A DNA stretch of 18,266 nt from an uncultured Spirochaetales bacterium (GCA_902780365.1 CACZFE010000051.1:1-18266), one strand, 5' to 3'. Positions 1 to 7,435 are shown, numbered from the stretch's first letter. Notes: generated by a model not told the origin, from the letters alone. A program made the numbers and translations.

Positions 1-2
1 AG

Positions 3-83
3 GGAGAATTAGATTTTACATCCATACATTCAGATTTACCTACCCTTAAAATAAAAATTATTAAAGGTGTTGAGAAAAAATAG
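3..83 (+). CDS. 3' end of an upstream gene, product unknown
   Basis: Reading from base 3, the frame is open from the window edge to a TAG at 81-83 and gives 26 residues, ending in a basic tail (KIKIIKGVEKK). The other two + frames stop at base 12 or earlier than base 50. The open frame therefore probably belongs to a gene whose body lies outside the window, on the same strand as the acyltransferase that follows. Too little is visible to assign a family or function. The chance that a 26-codon frame is open by accident is not small, so this is a tentative call. Confidence 0.4.
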   Translation, partial: GELDFTSIHSDLPTLKIKIIKGVEKK

Positions 84-131
84 AAAATGACTAAACTTCA
101 TCGGTTTTGATTTATTGACATGGAGAAACTT

Positions 132-1028
132 ATGTCAGAAGAAAAAGAGTTGCTTTATAAACTCCTTGAAGGATGGGAAGATGCGCTTCCGGATGATCTT
201 GTTCCCGTAGTTCGGAATTTTGTCGATAATCAGCCTGACAGCGCGGTCGAGGAATTCCTGGGAAAATACGAAGTCGCAGGTGCGGACTGGGGTTATTCCG
301 AAGGTTCCGAATTTGTCCGCAATATCATGAAATTAGTCCTCGGTATTATGCTTAAATTCGATATCAAAGGTGCTGAAAATCTCGATAACGCATTGAATCT
401 GCTGGCTGAAGGCAAGGCCGACAGGCTCGTTTTTGTCGCGAATCACGTCAGTTATTCCGATGCGAATATTTTTGCCGCGGCTTTTGATGAAAATTTCGAA
501 AAAGCCGGACTTGCCGGAAAACTTGCGGTCATTGCAGGTCCGAAAGTTTTTTCCCATCCTGTCAGAAAATTCGCAAGCATGCACTTCAATTCGCTTCTTA
601 TCGCCCAGTCGCAGACTGTAGCGTCGGTGCCTGTCGCATATCCGATCCGCGTTATTGCCCGTGCTGCAGCGAAGGTCGCGGAAGATATCAAGGCACGTGT
701 CAAAATGTTCCTTGTTTTCCCGGAAGGCAAAAGAAGCCGCGACGGAAGCATGGATCACTTCCTTGCCGGAGTTTACAGAATGATCGACACCGGCGAGAAC
801 GTTCTTGTCCAGCCTGTTTCGATCCTGGGCGGAGAGAAGATGCTCCCGATCTCGCAGGGCAGGCTTCATTCCGCGGATATAAAGATAAACGTCGGCAAAG
901 CGGAATTTGTTTCCGATATTCTTGATGAGATCGGCGAGATCCAGGGCGTAAAACAGGCGTTTATGGACAATCTTGGGAAAAAAGTCGCATCTCTTCATCC
1001 GGAAGAGCTGCGCGGTGTTTACAAATAG
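132..1028 (+). CDS. PlsC-type 1-acyl-glycerol-3-phosphate/glycerolipid acyltransferase
   Basis: The predicted enzyme transfers an acyl chain from acyl-ACP or acyl-CoA to a glycerophosphate-type acceptor at the inner face of the cytoplasmic membrane. Both hallmark blocks of the family are visible. The catalytic NHVSYSD (N-H-x4-D) has His 105 and Asp 110, and FPEGKRSR at about residues 196-203 is the phosphate/acceptor-binding block. A hydrophobic stretch (about residues 63-75, IMKLVLGIML) precedes the catalytic block. The start at 132 is preferred over the ATG at 120 because GGAG (122-125) sits 6 bases upstream of 132, whereas 120 has no Shine-Dalgarno sequence. The length of 298 aa is somewhat longer than a minimal PlsC (about 240), owing to an N-terminal extension of about 60 residues. 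The next gene starts 9 bp downstream, so co-transcription with the lipoprotein genes is likely. The exact acceptor (lysophosphatidate, glycerol-3-phosphate or other) cannot be told from the sequence. Confidence 0.8.
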   Translation: MSEEKELLYKLLEGWEDALPDDLVPVVRNFVDNQPDSAVEEFLGKYEVAGADWGYSEGSEFVRNIMKLVLGIMLKFDIKGAENLDNALNLLAEGKADRLVFVANHVSYSDANIFAAAFDENFEKAGLAGKLAVIAGPKVFSHPVRKFASMHFNSLLIAQSQTVASVPVAYPIRVIARAAAKVAEDIKARVKMFLVFPEGKRSRDGSMDHFLAGVYRMIDTGENVLVQPVSILGGEKMLPISQGRLHSADIKINVGKAEFVSDILDEIGEIQGVKQAFMDNLGKKVASLHPEELRGVYK

Positions 1029-1037
1029 GAGATTTTT

Positions 1038-2333
1038 ATGTCGAAATTTTTCCGTTTTCTGCTTCCTCTGGCTTTTGCCGCGATATTCATGTCATGCGAT
1101 TCCGAGTCGAAATACATCTATCCGCCTGACGGTGTAGTGAACCGCATCACTGATTTCTACTTTTTCAACGACGGCAAAAGTTTTATGTATCTCAGCAGCA
1201 ACATGAACCGCAGATACGACTTCGGCGAGCTTGTCCTCATGGAAATTGACGATGAAGGCGACCTTGTCTACAAAAATTCGCTTCTTGTTCCGTCCATTGC
1301 CGGTAAAATGACGGTTTCGGCCGAAGAGAAGGACGTTTTCGTGACGACCCGAGACAAACACGGTGTCGTCAGAGCGAAGATCGCCGGAAAGTCGGGTTCT
1401 TACAGACTGCAGTACGAAGAAGGGACAAAAGGTGATTACCCTGATATCCTGAAAACGAAAAAAGAGCCTTACGCCCTGATTTTAAGCGATGACGAGTCGA
1501 AACTTCTTGTCACCCATCTTCTCAACGGCGAACTTTCGGTCATCGACAACGAAGAATGGAAAGTTATAAAGACTTCAAAGCTCAAATACGGCGTCACTGA
1601 GATAATTTACGACAGAAATTCGGGTTATTATCTCGCTTCGCACAGAAGTTCGGGCAACATTTCGCTCATCGAGGCGAAGGACAATCTTGAAGAGTTCTCG
1701 GTTTCGGTGAAACAGCTTCCGATCGACCTTCCGACAAAAGGTTTCGATGTCCGTTCGATCAAGCAGTCCGGCGACGGCAAAGTGTTCTACGCCGTTTTTC
1801 AGAACATTTATAACGAGGACACTTACGAATATGCCTACGACGAGGATACCGCTCCGCAGATCGTCACTTTCAAAATCGAGGACAAGGAGCTCAAAATCGT
1901 GAAAACTCTCACGGTTGCGGGAAATCTGGGTGAAATGGCGGTCCTTCCGTACAGCTCGGAAAGAGAGGAGAAAAAAACGGAAGAGACAAGTGATGACGAC
2001 ACGGCGGAAATAGAGACAAGAGCGGCTGACGACAGCGATGCCGCTGAAGAAACTGAAGAAGAAACTTCACAGCGCATCGGCGACATGATTTTTGTTTCGG
2101 TTCCGAAAGAGGAAAAAGTAATCGTCATCGATTCCGCGAGGAACTCGATCCGCGACGAAATTTCCTACAAAGACGACAAAAAAGACTGTTACCCCTACCA
2201 GCTTTATGCAAAAAGCACCGGGAATGCTACAGGTTATCTTTTTGTTTCATGCTTCCAGAACGACAGGGCATATCTCTATTCGATAGACCTTATGTCGGAG
2301 GAAGTGATTAAGAAAATCGGAGTCCTCGAATGA
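1038..2333 (+). CDS. Predicted lipoprotein with YVTN/YncE-like beta-propeller character
   Basis: The 431-residue product has a short hydrophobic signal (FLLPLAFAAIF) ending in FMSC with Cys 20. This is a lipoprotein-type signal with a loose lipobox (Phe instead of Leu at -3). The mature part alternates short beta-strand-like units with phrases such as LLVTHLLNGELSVID, MIFVSVPKEEKVIVID and YLFVSCFQNDRAYLYSID. These are typical of YncE/YVTN-type propellers that present a binding surface outside the cytoplasm. A low-complexity acidic insert, about residues 305-344 (Glu, Asp, Thr, Ser), interrupts the repeats and looks like a surface loop or linker. A Shine-Dalgarno sequence (TAGGAG) overlaps the stop of the acyltransferase. 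The stop overlaps the start of the next lipoprotein gene (ATGA, 2330-2333), which implies translational coupling. The propeller assignment rests on pattern reading rather than on a catalytic motif, and no enzymatic role is suggested. Confidence 0.6.
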   Translation: MSKFFRFLLPLAFAAIFMSCDSESKYIYPPDGVVNRITDFYFFNDGKSFMYLSSNMNRRYDFGELVLMEIDDEGDLVYKNSLLVPSIAGKMTVSAEEKDVFVTTRDKHGVVRAKIAGKSGSYRLQYEEGTKGDYPDILKTKKEPYALILSDDESKLLVTHLLNGELSVIDNEEWKVIKTSKLKYGVTEIIYDRNSGYYLASHRSSGNISLIEAKDNLEEFSVSVKQLPIDLPTKGFDVRSIKQSGDGKVFYAVFQNIYNEDTYEYAYDEDTAPQIVTFKIEDKELKIVKTLTVAGNLGEMAVLPYSSEREEKKTEETSDDDTAEIETRAADDSDAAEETEEETSQRIGDMIFVSVPKEEKVIVIDSARNSIRDEISYKDDKKDCYPYQLYAKSTGNATGYLFVSCFQNDRAYLYSIDLMSEEVIKKIGVLE

Positions 2334-3988
2334 GATTTTTGTGCGGATTATTAACGGTTTCTGCTCTTCTTTTCTTCTCCGTATCTTGTAGTGACAGCGG
2401 TCCGAATTATGTTTTCGACAGCCCTGCGGCATACACCACGGTTCAGGGGACGATCTGCAAAAACGGAAGAAGCTCATACATGGCTTTCGTTGTAGACAAC
2501 ACTTTCAAATACGGTGCAAGAGTCAAAAAAATCAGCGGCTGCGAGCAGAAGATCGACAAAAGCCTTAAAGACAAACGCGACAAGAAACGCGGAATATATG
2601 TCGGCGGAACAGGTGTTTCGATCGACAAGATAATTTCCGGCGGAGAGGCTATAGTTGCTGTCGCTTCTACCGGCCGTGTCCTCGTTGACCACAGAAAAGA
2701 CGAGAAAAAAGAGGAAATGTGGCTCCCTGACCACAAAGGAAGGATCGTTCTCAGAAAATTCGACAACGAAATCGAGCACGTAGAGGAGTTCAACCGCAGT
2801 TTCCTCCTCGATTTTTACCCTGAAATCGTGAAAAATTTCAACGATGAAGGCTTTTTCTTCTCCGGTTCGGACTTTGCGTCATACTACATCGGCTTTGTCG
2901 ATACAAAAGGGGTCGGAAGCTGGAAAGAGATCGATTTTCCGGTTTCTGAAATTGCCGTTATCGGCAGCAAGGCCTATCTTTTTGACGAGTTGACCGGAAA
3001 ACTCTATACGGCTGATACCTCGCTCGAACCTGAAGAATCTGCGACTTTCGACGACTACAAGGAAGGCCGTATGGCAAAACTTTACGGCAGCAAGTTCGCG
3101 TTTTTCAAGGACAACAAGCTTGAGATATTCGACGCTGATTTCAATTCGCTCCATACACTTGAAACGCCGGAAGGCTTCGACATTTCCGCGGTGAATGTTT
3201 TCCCCTACAGTAACGGTTACAAATACAGAAAATTCGCCGGCGACGAAGTTCTTTCGGAAAAGGTCCAGGTTTTCAAAAAAGACCTTTCCGACGAGGAAAA
3301 AGATGCTCTTTCGGAAGAAAACATTTCGAAGTCGTCCGAATGGGAAACCGTTGATGCCGAAAGCGGTGACATAATCTGGATCGGAATGAAAAACGGCTAC
3401 GTGAGAGCTTACGATTTCAACGCTGAAAGCTGGCTTGTCGAACCTTTTGATTCGACAGTCACTTCAACTTACGAAATGGAAATGCGCCCGTATCTCGCTT
3501 CGAGTTACTCCTCTTTCCCGAAAAACAGCGTCACTACTTACGATAACGCGCCTTTTGTCGATAAAGTCGAAGTCGCCCGCGGCATAACTTCTCCGATGAT
3601 CTACAGGTTCGTCTATGAAGGTCTGGATGACGAAGGCTCGTTTACAGCAGGTTCATATACTGTAACGCGAGAAACATTCGGCAAAAAAGAGTGTGTCGGC
3701 ACGGCAACAGAGCTCGGAAGCGGGGATGCAGGAGACTCGGTTTCGTTCGAAGACGAAAATATTTCCGTTGTGATCAAGCGGGCGGACGACAGCCTTGAGA
3801 CTGAACCCGAAACTTCGTTCTATCTTTCGATCGGGCAGGGTGTCCCGTTTGTCGGATTTGCTTCTGCCGACGTAATGACCGAAATCGAAAGTCCGGCACC
3901 GCTCAGATTTTTCGGTTTCTCGGCTCTTACACGCAGATTCGTCGAATATAACATGTTCAAAGATCAGGTCGAAAAAGTTTACAAATAG
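2330..3988 (+). CDS. Predicted lipoprotein, unknown function
   Basis: The 552-residue product begins with a signal peptide (hydrophobic residues 3-18) followed by FSVSC, with Cys 20 as the likely lipidation site and Ser at -1. As in the preceding gene, the lipobox is loose at -3. The mature protein is rich in beta-strand-like segments with aromatic and acidic turns. Near residues 340-370 a phrase (DIIWIGMKNGYVRAYDF) resembles one blade of a WD/PQQ-like propeller, so it may share a fold type with its neighbour. I do not recognise a named family. Translation is probably coupled to the upstream gene through the 4-bp ATGA overlap. The LolA-like gene starts 9 bp after its stop. The pairing suggests the two lipoproteins act together at the outer membrane or cell surface; this is inferred from gene order alone. 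Confidence 0.55.
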   Translation: MRFLCGLLTVSALLFFSVSCSDSGPNYVFDSPAAYTTVQGTICKNGRSSYMAFVVDNTFKYGARVKKISGCEQKIDKSLKDKRDKKRGIYVGGTGVSIDKIISGGEAIVAVASTGRVLVDHRKDEKKEEMWLPDHKGRIVLRKFDNEIEHVEEFNRSFLLDFYPEIVKNFNDEGFFFSGSDFASYYIGFVDTKGVGSWKEIDFPVSEIAVIGSKAYLFDELTGKLYTADTSLEPEESATFDDYKEGRMAKLYGSKFAFFKDNKLEIFDADFNSLHTLETPEGFDISAVNVFPYSNGYKYRKFAGDEVLSEKVQVFKKDLSDEEKDALSEENISKSSEWETVDAESGDIIWIGMKNGYVRAYDFNAESWLVEPFDSTVTSTYEMEMRPYLASSYSSFPKNSVTTYDNAPFVDKVEVARGITSPMIYRFVYEGLDDEGSFTAGSYTVTRETFGKKECVGTATELGSGDAGDSVSFEDENISVVIKRADDSLETEPETSFYLSIGQGVPFVGFASADVMTEIESPAPLRFFGFSALTRRFVEYNMFKDQVEKVYK

Positions 3989-3997
3989 GAGGTAAAG

Positions 3998-4675
3998 ATG
4001 AAATTCGTGAAAATTTTATTAGTTCTGCTCTTTGCGTTTTCTCCGCTTTTTGCAGCCGATGCGCCGAAAAATGACGGCGAAAGCATAGCGGCAGCGATTT
4101 TAGGGCAGTATAACAATCTCAAAAGTTTTTCTGCAAAGTTCGACCGTGTAACGACGCAGAACGCGACAGGAAAAAAGAGCCACGACAACGGAACTGTGAT
4201 GTTTATTGCTCCGTCGGACATCAGAATGGACGCTCTCATGGGCGGAAAAATGGTCGAGCAGATCATAGTCGATTCCGAAAAGACCTCGATCATCAACTTC
4301 GAGAAAAAGAATGTCATGGTCAAGAAATCGTCGAATGAAGCGGCTGAATACCTCGCTTTCCTCAAAGGTCTCGACGAAGTCAGCAAAAAGTTCACGATCG
4401 GTGATTCGACCGGTACGATCGAAAAGGCGAAAAAGACCGGAATGGTGATAAAAGACGGCTCGAAAATGCTCAAACTCACCCCGAAAACGCCTAACCAGCA
4501 GGTAAAATACATTTTCATAACCGCGATCAACAACGAGATCGACAGCGTCATCATCATCGATTTGATGAAAAACATGACCCAGTTCACTTTCAGCGACATC
4601 AAACGCAATCCGGCTCTCGACAAAAAGGATTTCAAAGCCAGTATCCCCGCCGGATTCGAAGTAACAGATTTCTAA
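3998..4675 (+). CDS. lolA: LolA-like periplasmic lipoprotein carrier
   Basis: LolA-family proteins take lipoproteins released from the inner membrane and ferry them through the periplasm to the outer membrane. The precursor (225 aa; E. coli LolA is about 200) has a signal peptide with a Lys-containing start, hydrophobic residues 6-18, and cleavage expected after Ala 19 or Ala 20. The mature N-terminus matches the family pattern: a short helix, then LKSFSAKFDRVT (family: SFsAdFxQ), then GTVMFIAPSDIRMD (family: GxlxfxkPxklRw), followed by amphipathic beta strands including QIIVDSEKTSIIN. A very good Shine-Dalgarno (AGGAGG) sits at the stop of the preceding gene. Directly following two putative lipoprotein genes fits the proposed role. 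The similarity is at fold-motif level, so a related MlaC- or LolB-like periplasmic lipid-binding protein is the main alternative. The gene symbol is given by family only. Confidence 0.65.
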   Translation: MKFVKILLVLLFAFSPLFAADAPKNDGESIAAAILGQYNNLKSFSAKFDRVTTQNATGKKSHDNGTVMFIAPSDIRMDALMGGKMVEQIIVDSEKTSIINFEKKNVMVKKSSNEAAEYLAFLKGLDEVSKKFTIGDSTGTIEKAKKTGMVIKDGSKMLKLTPKTPNQQVKYIFITAINNEIDSVIIIDLMKNMTQFTFSDIKRNPALDKKDFKASIPAGFEVTDF

Positions 4676-4711
4676 AAAATAAAAAAACACCAAATATTTC
4701 AAGGAGTTGAA

Positions 4712-5371
4712 ATGATTCAAAAAATTCCTGTGATTGAGTATAAAAAGGATTTTTCATACACTGAGATCACTCTCTGTTTTCCTGGCGGAAGCTCGCTCGA
4801 AGACGATAAAACGCTTGGTTTTGCCCATTTCTGCGAGCATCTTGCGTTCAAGCTCAAAGTTGACGGTGTTTCTATTTTTGAATTCGTTTCGGCTTTGGGC
4901 GGAAGCAGCAACGCCTACACTTCAAACGACGTGATCGTGTTCGAAATTTCGATCCAGAGCAAATACGCGCTCAAAGTTCTCGCGTTTATGGAAAAGCTTT
5001 TTGCCGAAAGTTTTCTGACAATCAGCGACGCCGATTTCAACGAGGAGAGAAAAGTCGTTCTCGAGGAAATGGCGATGTATGACGACAACCCGACCGATTC
5101 TCTGCACGAAAGCCTGATGCACAACCTTTACAGCTCGCATATTTACGGGCAGAAGATTTTAGGCGAGGAAAGCACAGTAGGAAAAGCGACTAAAAAAGAA
5201 ATCGCTGACTTCTGGAAAAACCGCGTTTTCAATGCACCTTATCTTGTGATCGCAGGCGGCTACGACGGAAAACCCTCGATGAAACTTGATGTGAATCCTG
5301 AATGGAAAAAGGGGAAACTCACTCCGTGGAAAGGGGAAAAACGGTTCGAAACAAGCCACAAACAGAAATAA
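4712..5371 (+). CDS. M16 zinc metallopeptidase, N-terminal catalytic fragment (frameshifted)
   Basis: This is the catalytic front end of an M16 (pitrilysin/processing-peptidase) protein. The inverted zinc motif HFCEH is present with His 39, Glu 42 and His 43. The third zinc ligand is expected about 76 residues later and falls on Glu 119 in EERKVVLEEM, as in mitochondrial processing peptidase. The family's Gly-Gly-x2-Asn-Ala-Tyr-Thr element (residues 63-70) is also intact. There is no signal peptide, so it is predicted to be cytoplasmic. The start is fixed by AAGGAG at 4701-4706. The frame stops after 219 residues, inside what should be the first C-terminal lobe. The rest of the protein continues in the -1 frame from about 5302. 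Alone, this fragment would lack the partner half that closes the M16 chamber. The reading is a frameshifted gene or a programmed -1 shift (see the 5302-5371 entry). Confidence 0.75.
   Translation: MIQKIPVIEYKKDFSYTEITLCFPGGSSLEDDKTLGFAHFCEHLAFKLKVDGVSIFEFVSALGGSSNAYTSNDVIVFEISIQSKYALKVLAFMEKLFAESFLTISDADFNEERKVVLEEMAMYDDNPTDSLHESLMHNLYSSHIYGQKILGEESTVGKATKKEIADFWKNRVFNAPYLVIAGGYDGKPSMKLDVNPEWKKGKLTPWKGEKRFETSHKQK
5302..5371 (+). other. Frameshift window joining the two M16 reading frames
   Basis: The upstream frame ends at 5371 and the downstream frame is open only after 5301, so the change of frame must occur in these 70 bases. It is a -1 change, equal to one base missing. Two A/G homopolymer blocks lie here: A5G4A3 at 5306-5317 and A3G4A5 at 5330-5341. 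The first contains AAAGGGG (5308-5314) in the phase A-AAG-GGG, which matches the X-XXY-YYZ form used for ribosomal -1 slippage. The second contains the same heptamer out of phase. I see no strong downstream hairpin. A one-base deletion at the second block would keep the more protein-like upstream reading (GKLTPWKGEK) and is the simpler explanation. Confidence 0.7.
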
Positions 5372-7068
5372 CTTACGGGCTGGATAGCGGCGTCCTCTAC
5401 AACAGCCTTGTCTATGAAAGTAACATCTTCGATTCTTATGTCGAGGCGGTGGAATGCGGCGTTATGAGTTCTTCCTACGTTCAGCTTTTTGCGATGCCGG
5501 CTTCAAACATAAAACGCCGTCTTGAAAAGTGGGCTGAGATCTGGAACAGCCTCGTTTTCACGCAGAGCCAGGTCGCAAAAGCGCGAGAAGTGCTCCTCAG
5601 CAAGGAATTTTTCAATTCCGAAGGGCTCGGAAACACCCCTGCGATCATGGGAAAAAGCTATCTTCTCTTCAAAGACGCGGAAAAACTCGACAGAGATTAT
5701 TTTTACGAACTTTTCCATCTCACAGCCGAGGATCTGAACAGTTTCAAGCGTGAATGGCTCGGTTTCGACAAGGTTTTCACAGGCTTCATGAAGTCGCCGC
5801 GATGCAATTTCGACATAAATTCGTTCGAATTCCCAAAGGAAAAAGGCGATGACAAAAACAAAGAGCGCGAAATCATTAAAAACGGCAGGACGAAGTGTTT
5901 CGTCAAAAAGCTTGACGCTTCTCCTTTCATCAGCGGCTGCATCCTAAAAAAAGGCGGCGCGGCCATGGATCTGAAAGGGCTTCCCGGCTCTTTCAAACTT
6001 GCGGTCTCTTCTATTTTTGCTTCTGCCGACGGCATGACTTTTGACGAGACAAACAGCTATCTCGACAAATTCGGAATAAAGATAAAGCCCCTCAACAGCA
6101 ATTCCTACGCCGGACTCGAATGGACGGCGCGCGACAGCTTCACCGAGGAAGCTACAGGTATCATCGAAAGATTTTTCAACAACAAAATCAAAGAGGACGA
6201 CTTTGAAAAAGAGCGCTTGAACGCCCTTTCGAATATCTCGATGATGAAGGAATATCCGGGATACCACATCAAAACCGCGGCTTACAAAGAACTTTTTGCC
6301 GGAACTCCGTGGGAATATCCTTCCGACGGGACCGAAGAAGCGGTTTCCAAGATGACGCTTGAAGACGCAAGAAAAGTCCGCGACATTTTTATGGAGAAAA
6401 ACGATTTCGCGATCTCTATCGCGGGTGCCGCCGACACAGAAACCGCAAAAAGCCTGCTTTCAGGCTTCAGATCAGGGAAAAGCCAGCTTGCATTCCCGGC
6501 GCGTATCACCAAACCTTTGAGCGGAAAAACGATAAAGATCCCGCTTAAAGGCAAAGACCAGGCATACATTACGAAAATTTTCAGAGGCCCGACGCACTAC
6601 GACAAGGATTTCGAGACGATGCAGCTTCTCGAATGTTATCTCACCGGCGAAAGATCACCTCTTTTCACCGAACTCAGGGAAAAAAGCGGCCTTGTCTACA
6701 CTTTCACATTTTACGGAACGAACACTCCCGTCGGCGGAGCAGAAATGTTCGCCGCGATAACAAGCCCCGAAAAAATCAAGGCGGTCCAGGAGGTCTTTGA
6801 GAAGGCGGTCGACGAGATCAGAAACGGAAAACTTGTCGAAGAACGCCTGAACGAAACCAAAAACACTCTCGCCACCAACTTTGCGAAAGTTCTGCAGAGC
6901 AGCAGCTTCTACGCGAAAAATATGGCTGTCGAAGAAGTTCTGGGAATAAAAGCCGGCACTTACCTCAGACAACTTGAAATCATAAACTCCATCACTCCTG
7001 AGATGATACGCGCAGCCGCAGAAAAGTGGCTCAAAAAAGGAACGTGGATCCTGAGCGGTGCGGTTTAA
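5302..7068 (+). CDS. M16 peptidase, remaining portion in the -1 frame
   Basis: This frame carries the rest of the M16 protein. From about codon 19 (PQTEITYGLDSG) it continues the first half. It then gives a second, catalytically degenerate M16 domain (starting around GCILKKGGAAMDLKG, with no HxxEH) and the final M16 C-terminal domain. That last domain contains LREKSGLVYTF (Arg codon at 6676, Tyr codon at 6697), the conserved Arg-x5-Tyr substrate-binding element. The frame is closed by a TGA at 5299-5301, and the first ATG (5302) has no Shine-Dalgarno sequence. The first residues (MEKGETHSVERGK) look like out-of-frame reading rather than a protein start. The listed start is therefore only the ORF boundary. 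The combined product would be about 780-790 residues, between two-domain M16B proteins and four-domain PreP/insulinase forms. The 3' end is followed by a weak terminator-like hairpin. Confidence 0.7.
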   Translation: MEKGETHSVERGKTVRNKPQTEITYGLDSGVLYNSLVYESNIFDSYVEAVECGVMSSSYVQLFAMPASNIKRRLEKWAEIWNSLVFTQSQVAKAREVLLSKEFFNSEGLGNTPAIMGKSYLLFKDAEKLDRDYFYELFHLTAEDLNSFKREWLGFDKVFTGFMKSPRCNFDINSFEFPKEKGDDKNKEREIIKNGRTKCFVKKLDASPFISGCILKKGGAAMDLKGLPGSFKLAVSSIFASADGMTFDETNSYLDKFGIKIKPLNSNSYAGLEWTARDSFTEEATGIIERFFNNKIKEDDFEKERLNALSNISMMKEYPGYHIKTAAYKELFAGTPWEYPSDGTEEAVSKMTLEDARKVRDIFMEKNDFAISIAGAADTETAKSLLSGFRSGKSQLAFPARITKPLSGKTIKIPLKGKDQAYITKIFRGPTHYDKDFETMQLLECYLTGERSPLFTELREKSGLVYTFTFYGTNTPVGGAEMFAAITSPEKIKAVQEVFEKAVDEIRNGKLVEERLNETKNTLATNFAKVLQSSSFYAKNMAVEEVLGIKAGTYLRQLEIINSITPEMIRAAAEKWLKKGTWILSGAV

Positions 7069-7084
7069 ACAAAAATCTTCTGTA

Positions 7085-7118
7085 AAATCAATCATTTAAG
7101 TGATTTTTTTATTTTTTT
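7085..7118 (+). terminator. Weak intrinsic terminator-like hairpin after the M16 gene
   Basis: AATCA (7090-7094) pairs with TGATT (7101-7105) around a 6-base loop and is followed by a long T-rich run (7103-7119, interrupted by one A). The stem is short and AT-only, so termination would be inefficient. Its position 20-50 bases past the stop and the T-run support the call. Confidence 0.4.
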
Positions 7119-7213
7119 TGAAATTTTTATCAGAAAAATCGTCCTGTCAGGCAACTAAATAAGAGAAGCCGGCTTAGTCAGCTTGTTTGTTTTTTTTATT
7201 TAGGAGGCAGGCC

Positions 7214-7291
7214 ATGGATATCAGAATGCTTTTGGCAACAGTTCTCTCGTTTGTATTCACCCTTGTTCTGATCGGATGCGGTTTGATATAA
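7214..7291 (+). CDS. Tiny predicted lipoprotein, 25 aa
   Basis: This short gene is preceded by a perfect AGGAGG (7202-7207), 6 bases from the ATG. It encodes a charged N-terminus (MDIRM), a hydrophobic stretch of about 16 residues (LLATVLSFVFTLVLI) and a textbook lipobox LIGC with Cys 22. Only Gly-Leu-Ile follows before the TAA. If processed, it would leave a four-residue lipopeptide (CGLI) and a released signal peptide. The lipobox is better than those of the two large lipoproteins nearby. The entericidin class is a known example of very small bacterial lipoproteins, but I see no sequence match to it. The alternatives are a short membrane peptide or a leader peptide for the downstream outer-membrane protein gene. 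The latter is less likely because that gene has its own promoter in between. Length alone makes this uncertain. The Shine-Dalgarno sequence, the lipobox and the clean stop argue for a real gene. Confidence 0.6.
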   Translation: MDIRMLLATVLSFVFTLVLIGCGLI

Positions 7292-7300
7292 CGCAATCAT

Positions 7301-7324
7301 AATTATGCAAAATTAAGCATAATT
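7301..7324. repeat. Perfect 8-bp inverted repeat
   Basis: AATTATGC (7301-7308) and GCATAATT (7317-7324) are exact inverse complements separated by 8 AT-rich bases. It lies 9 bases after the tiny lipoprotein stop and about 43 bases before the -35 box of the next gene. There is no T-run on the + side, so it does not look like an ordinary terminator for the small gene. An operator or an mRNA 3'-end stabilising hairpin is equally possible. Confidence 0.6.
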
Positions 7325-7367
7325 TCATAAAAAATCTGCAAACCTAACGAAAATTTGAGTAAAAAAT

Positions 7368-7395
7368 TTGCAAAAAGATTTTTTTTGTGTATATT
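7368..7395 (+). promoter_or_regulatory. Sigma-70-type promoter of the outer-membrane protein gene
   Basis: The -35 box TTGCAA (7368-7373) and the -10 box TATATT (7390-7395) are separated by 16 bases. Transcription would start near 7402, leaving a leader of about 34 bases that contains AGGAGG (7425-7430). The leader is T-rich with no evident structure. Confidence 0.6.
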
Positions 7396-7435
7396 TCCGC
7401 CGTTGTTTTTTTTGTTTTCTTTATAGGAGGAGAAG

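Noticed and set aside
120..122. ATG at 120 as the acyltransferase start
   Set aside because: No ribosome binding site precedes it. The GGAG within it is ideally placed for the ATG at 132.
333..998. 221-codon open frame on the minus strand
   Set aside because: It lies wholly inside the acyltransferase gene, has no Shine-Dalgarno sequence and a biased composition, and the + frame has the family motifs.
4100..4720. 206-codon open frame on the minus strand opposite the LolA-like gene
   Set aside because: It is antisense to a gene with a signal peptide and family motifs. Its composition (Phe, Asp, Arg-rich) is that expected from reading the opposite strand of TTC/GAC/CGA-rich codons.
5302..5304. 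ATG as a genuine independent start of a second M16 gene
   Set aside because: There is no Shine-Dalgarno sequence, the first codons are not M16-like, and separately encoded M16 pairs split between full domains rather than inside a lobe.
7166..7175. Palindrome AAGCCGGCTT followed by a T-run, considered as a terminator or riboswitch element
   Set aside because: A palindrome without a loop cannot form the hairpin. Alternative stems in the region are only 4 bp, and no known riboswitch core was recognised.
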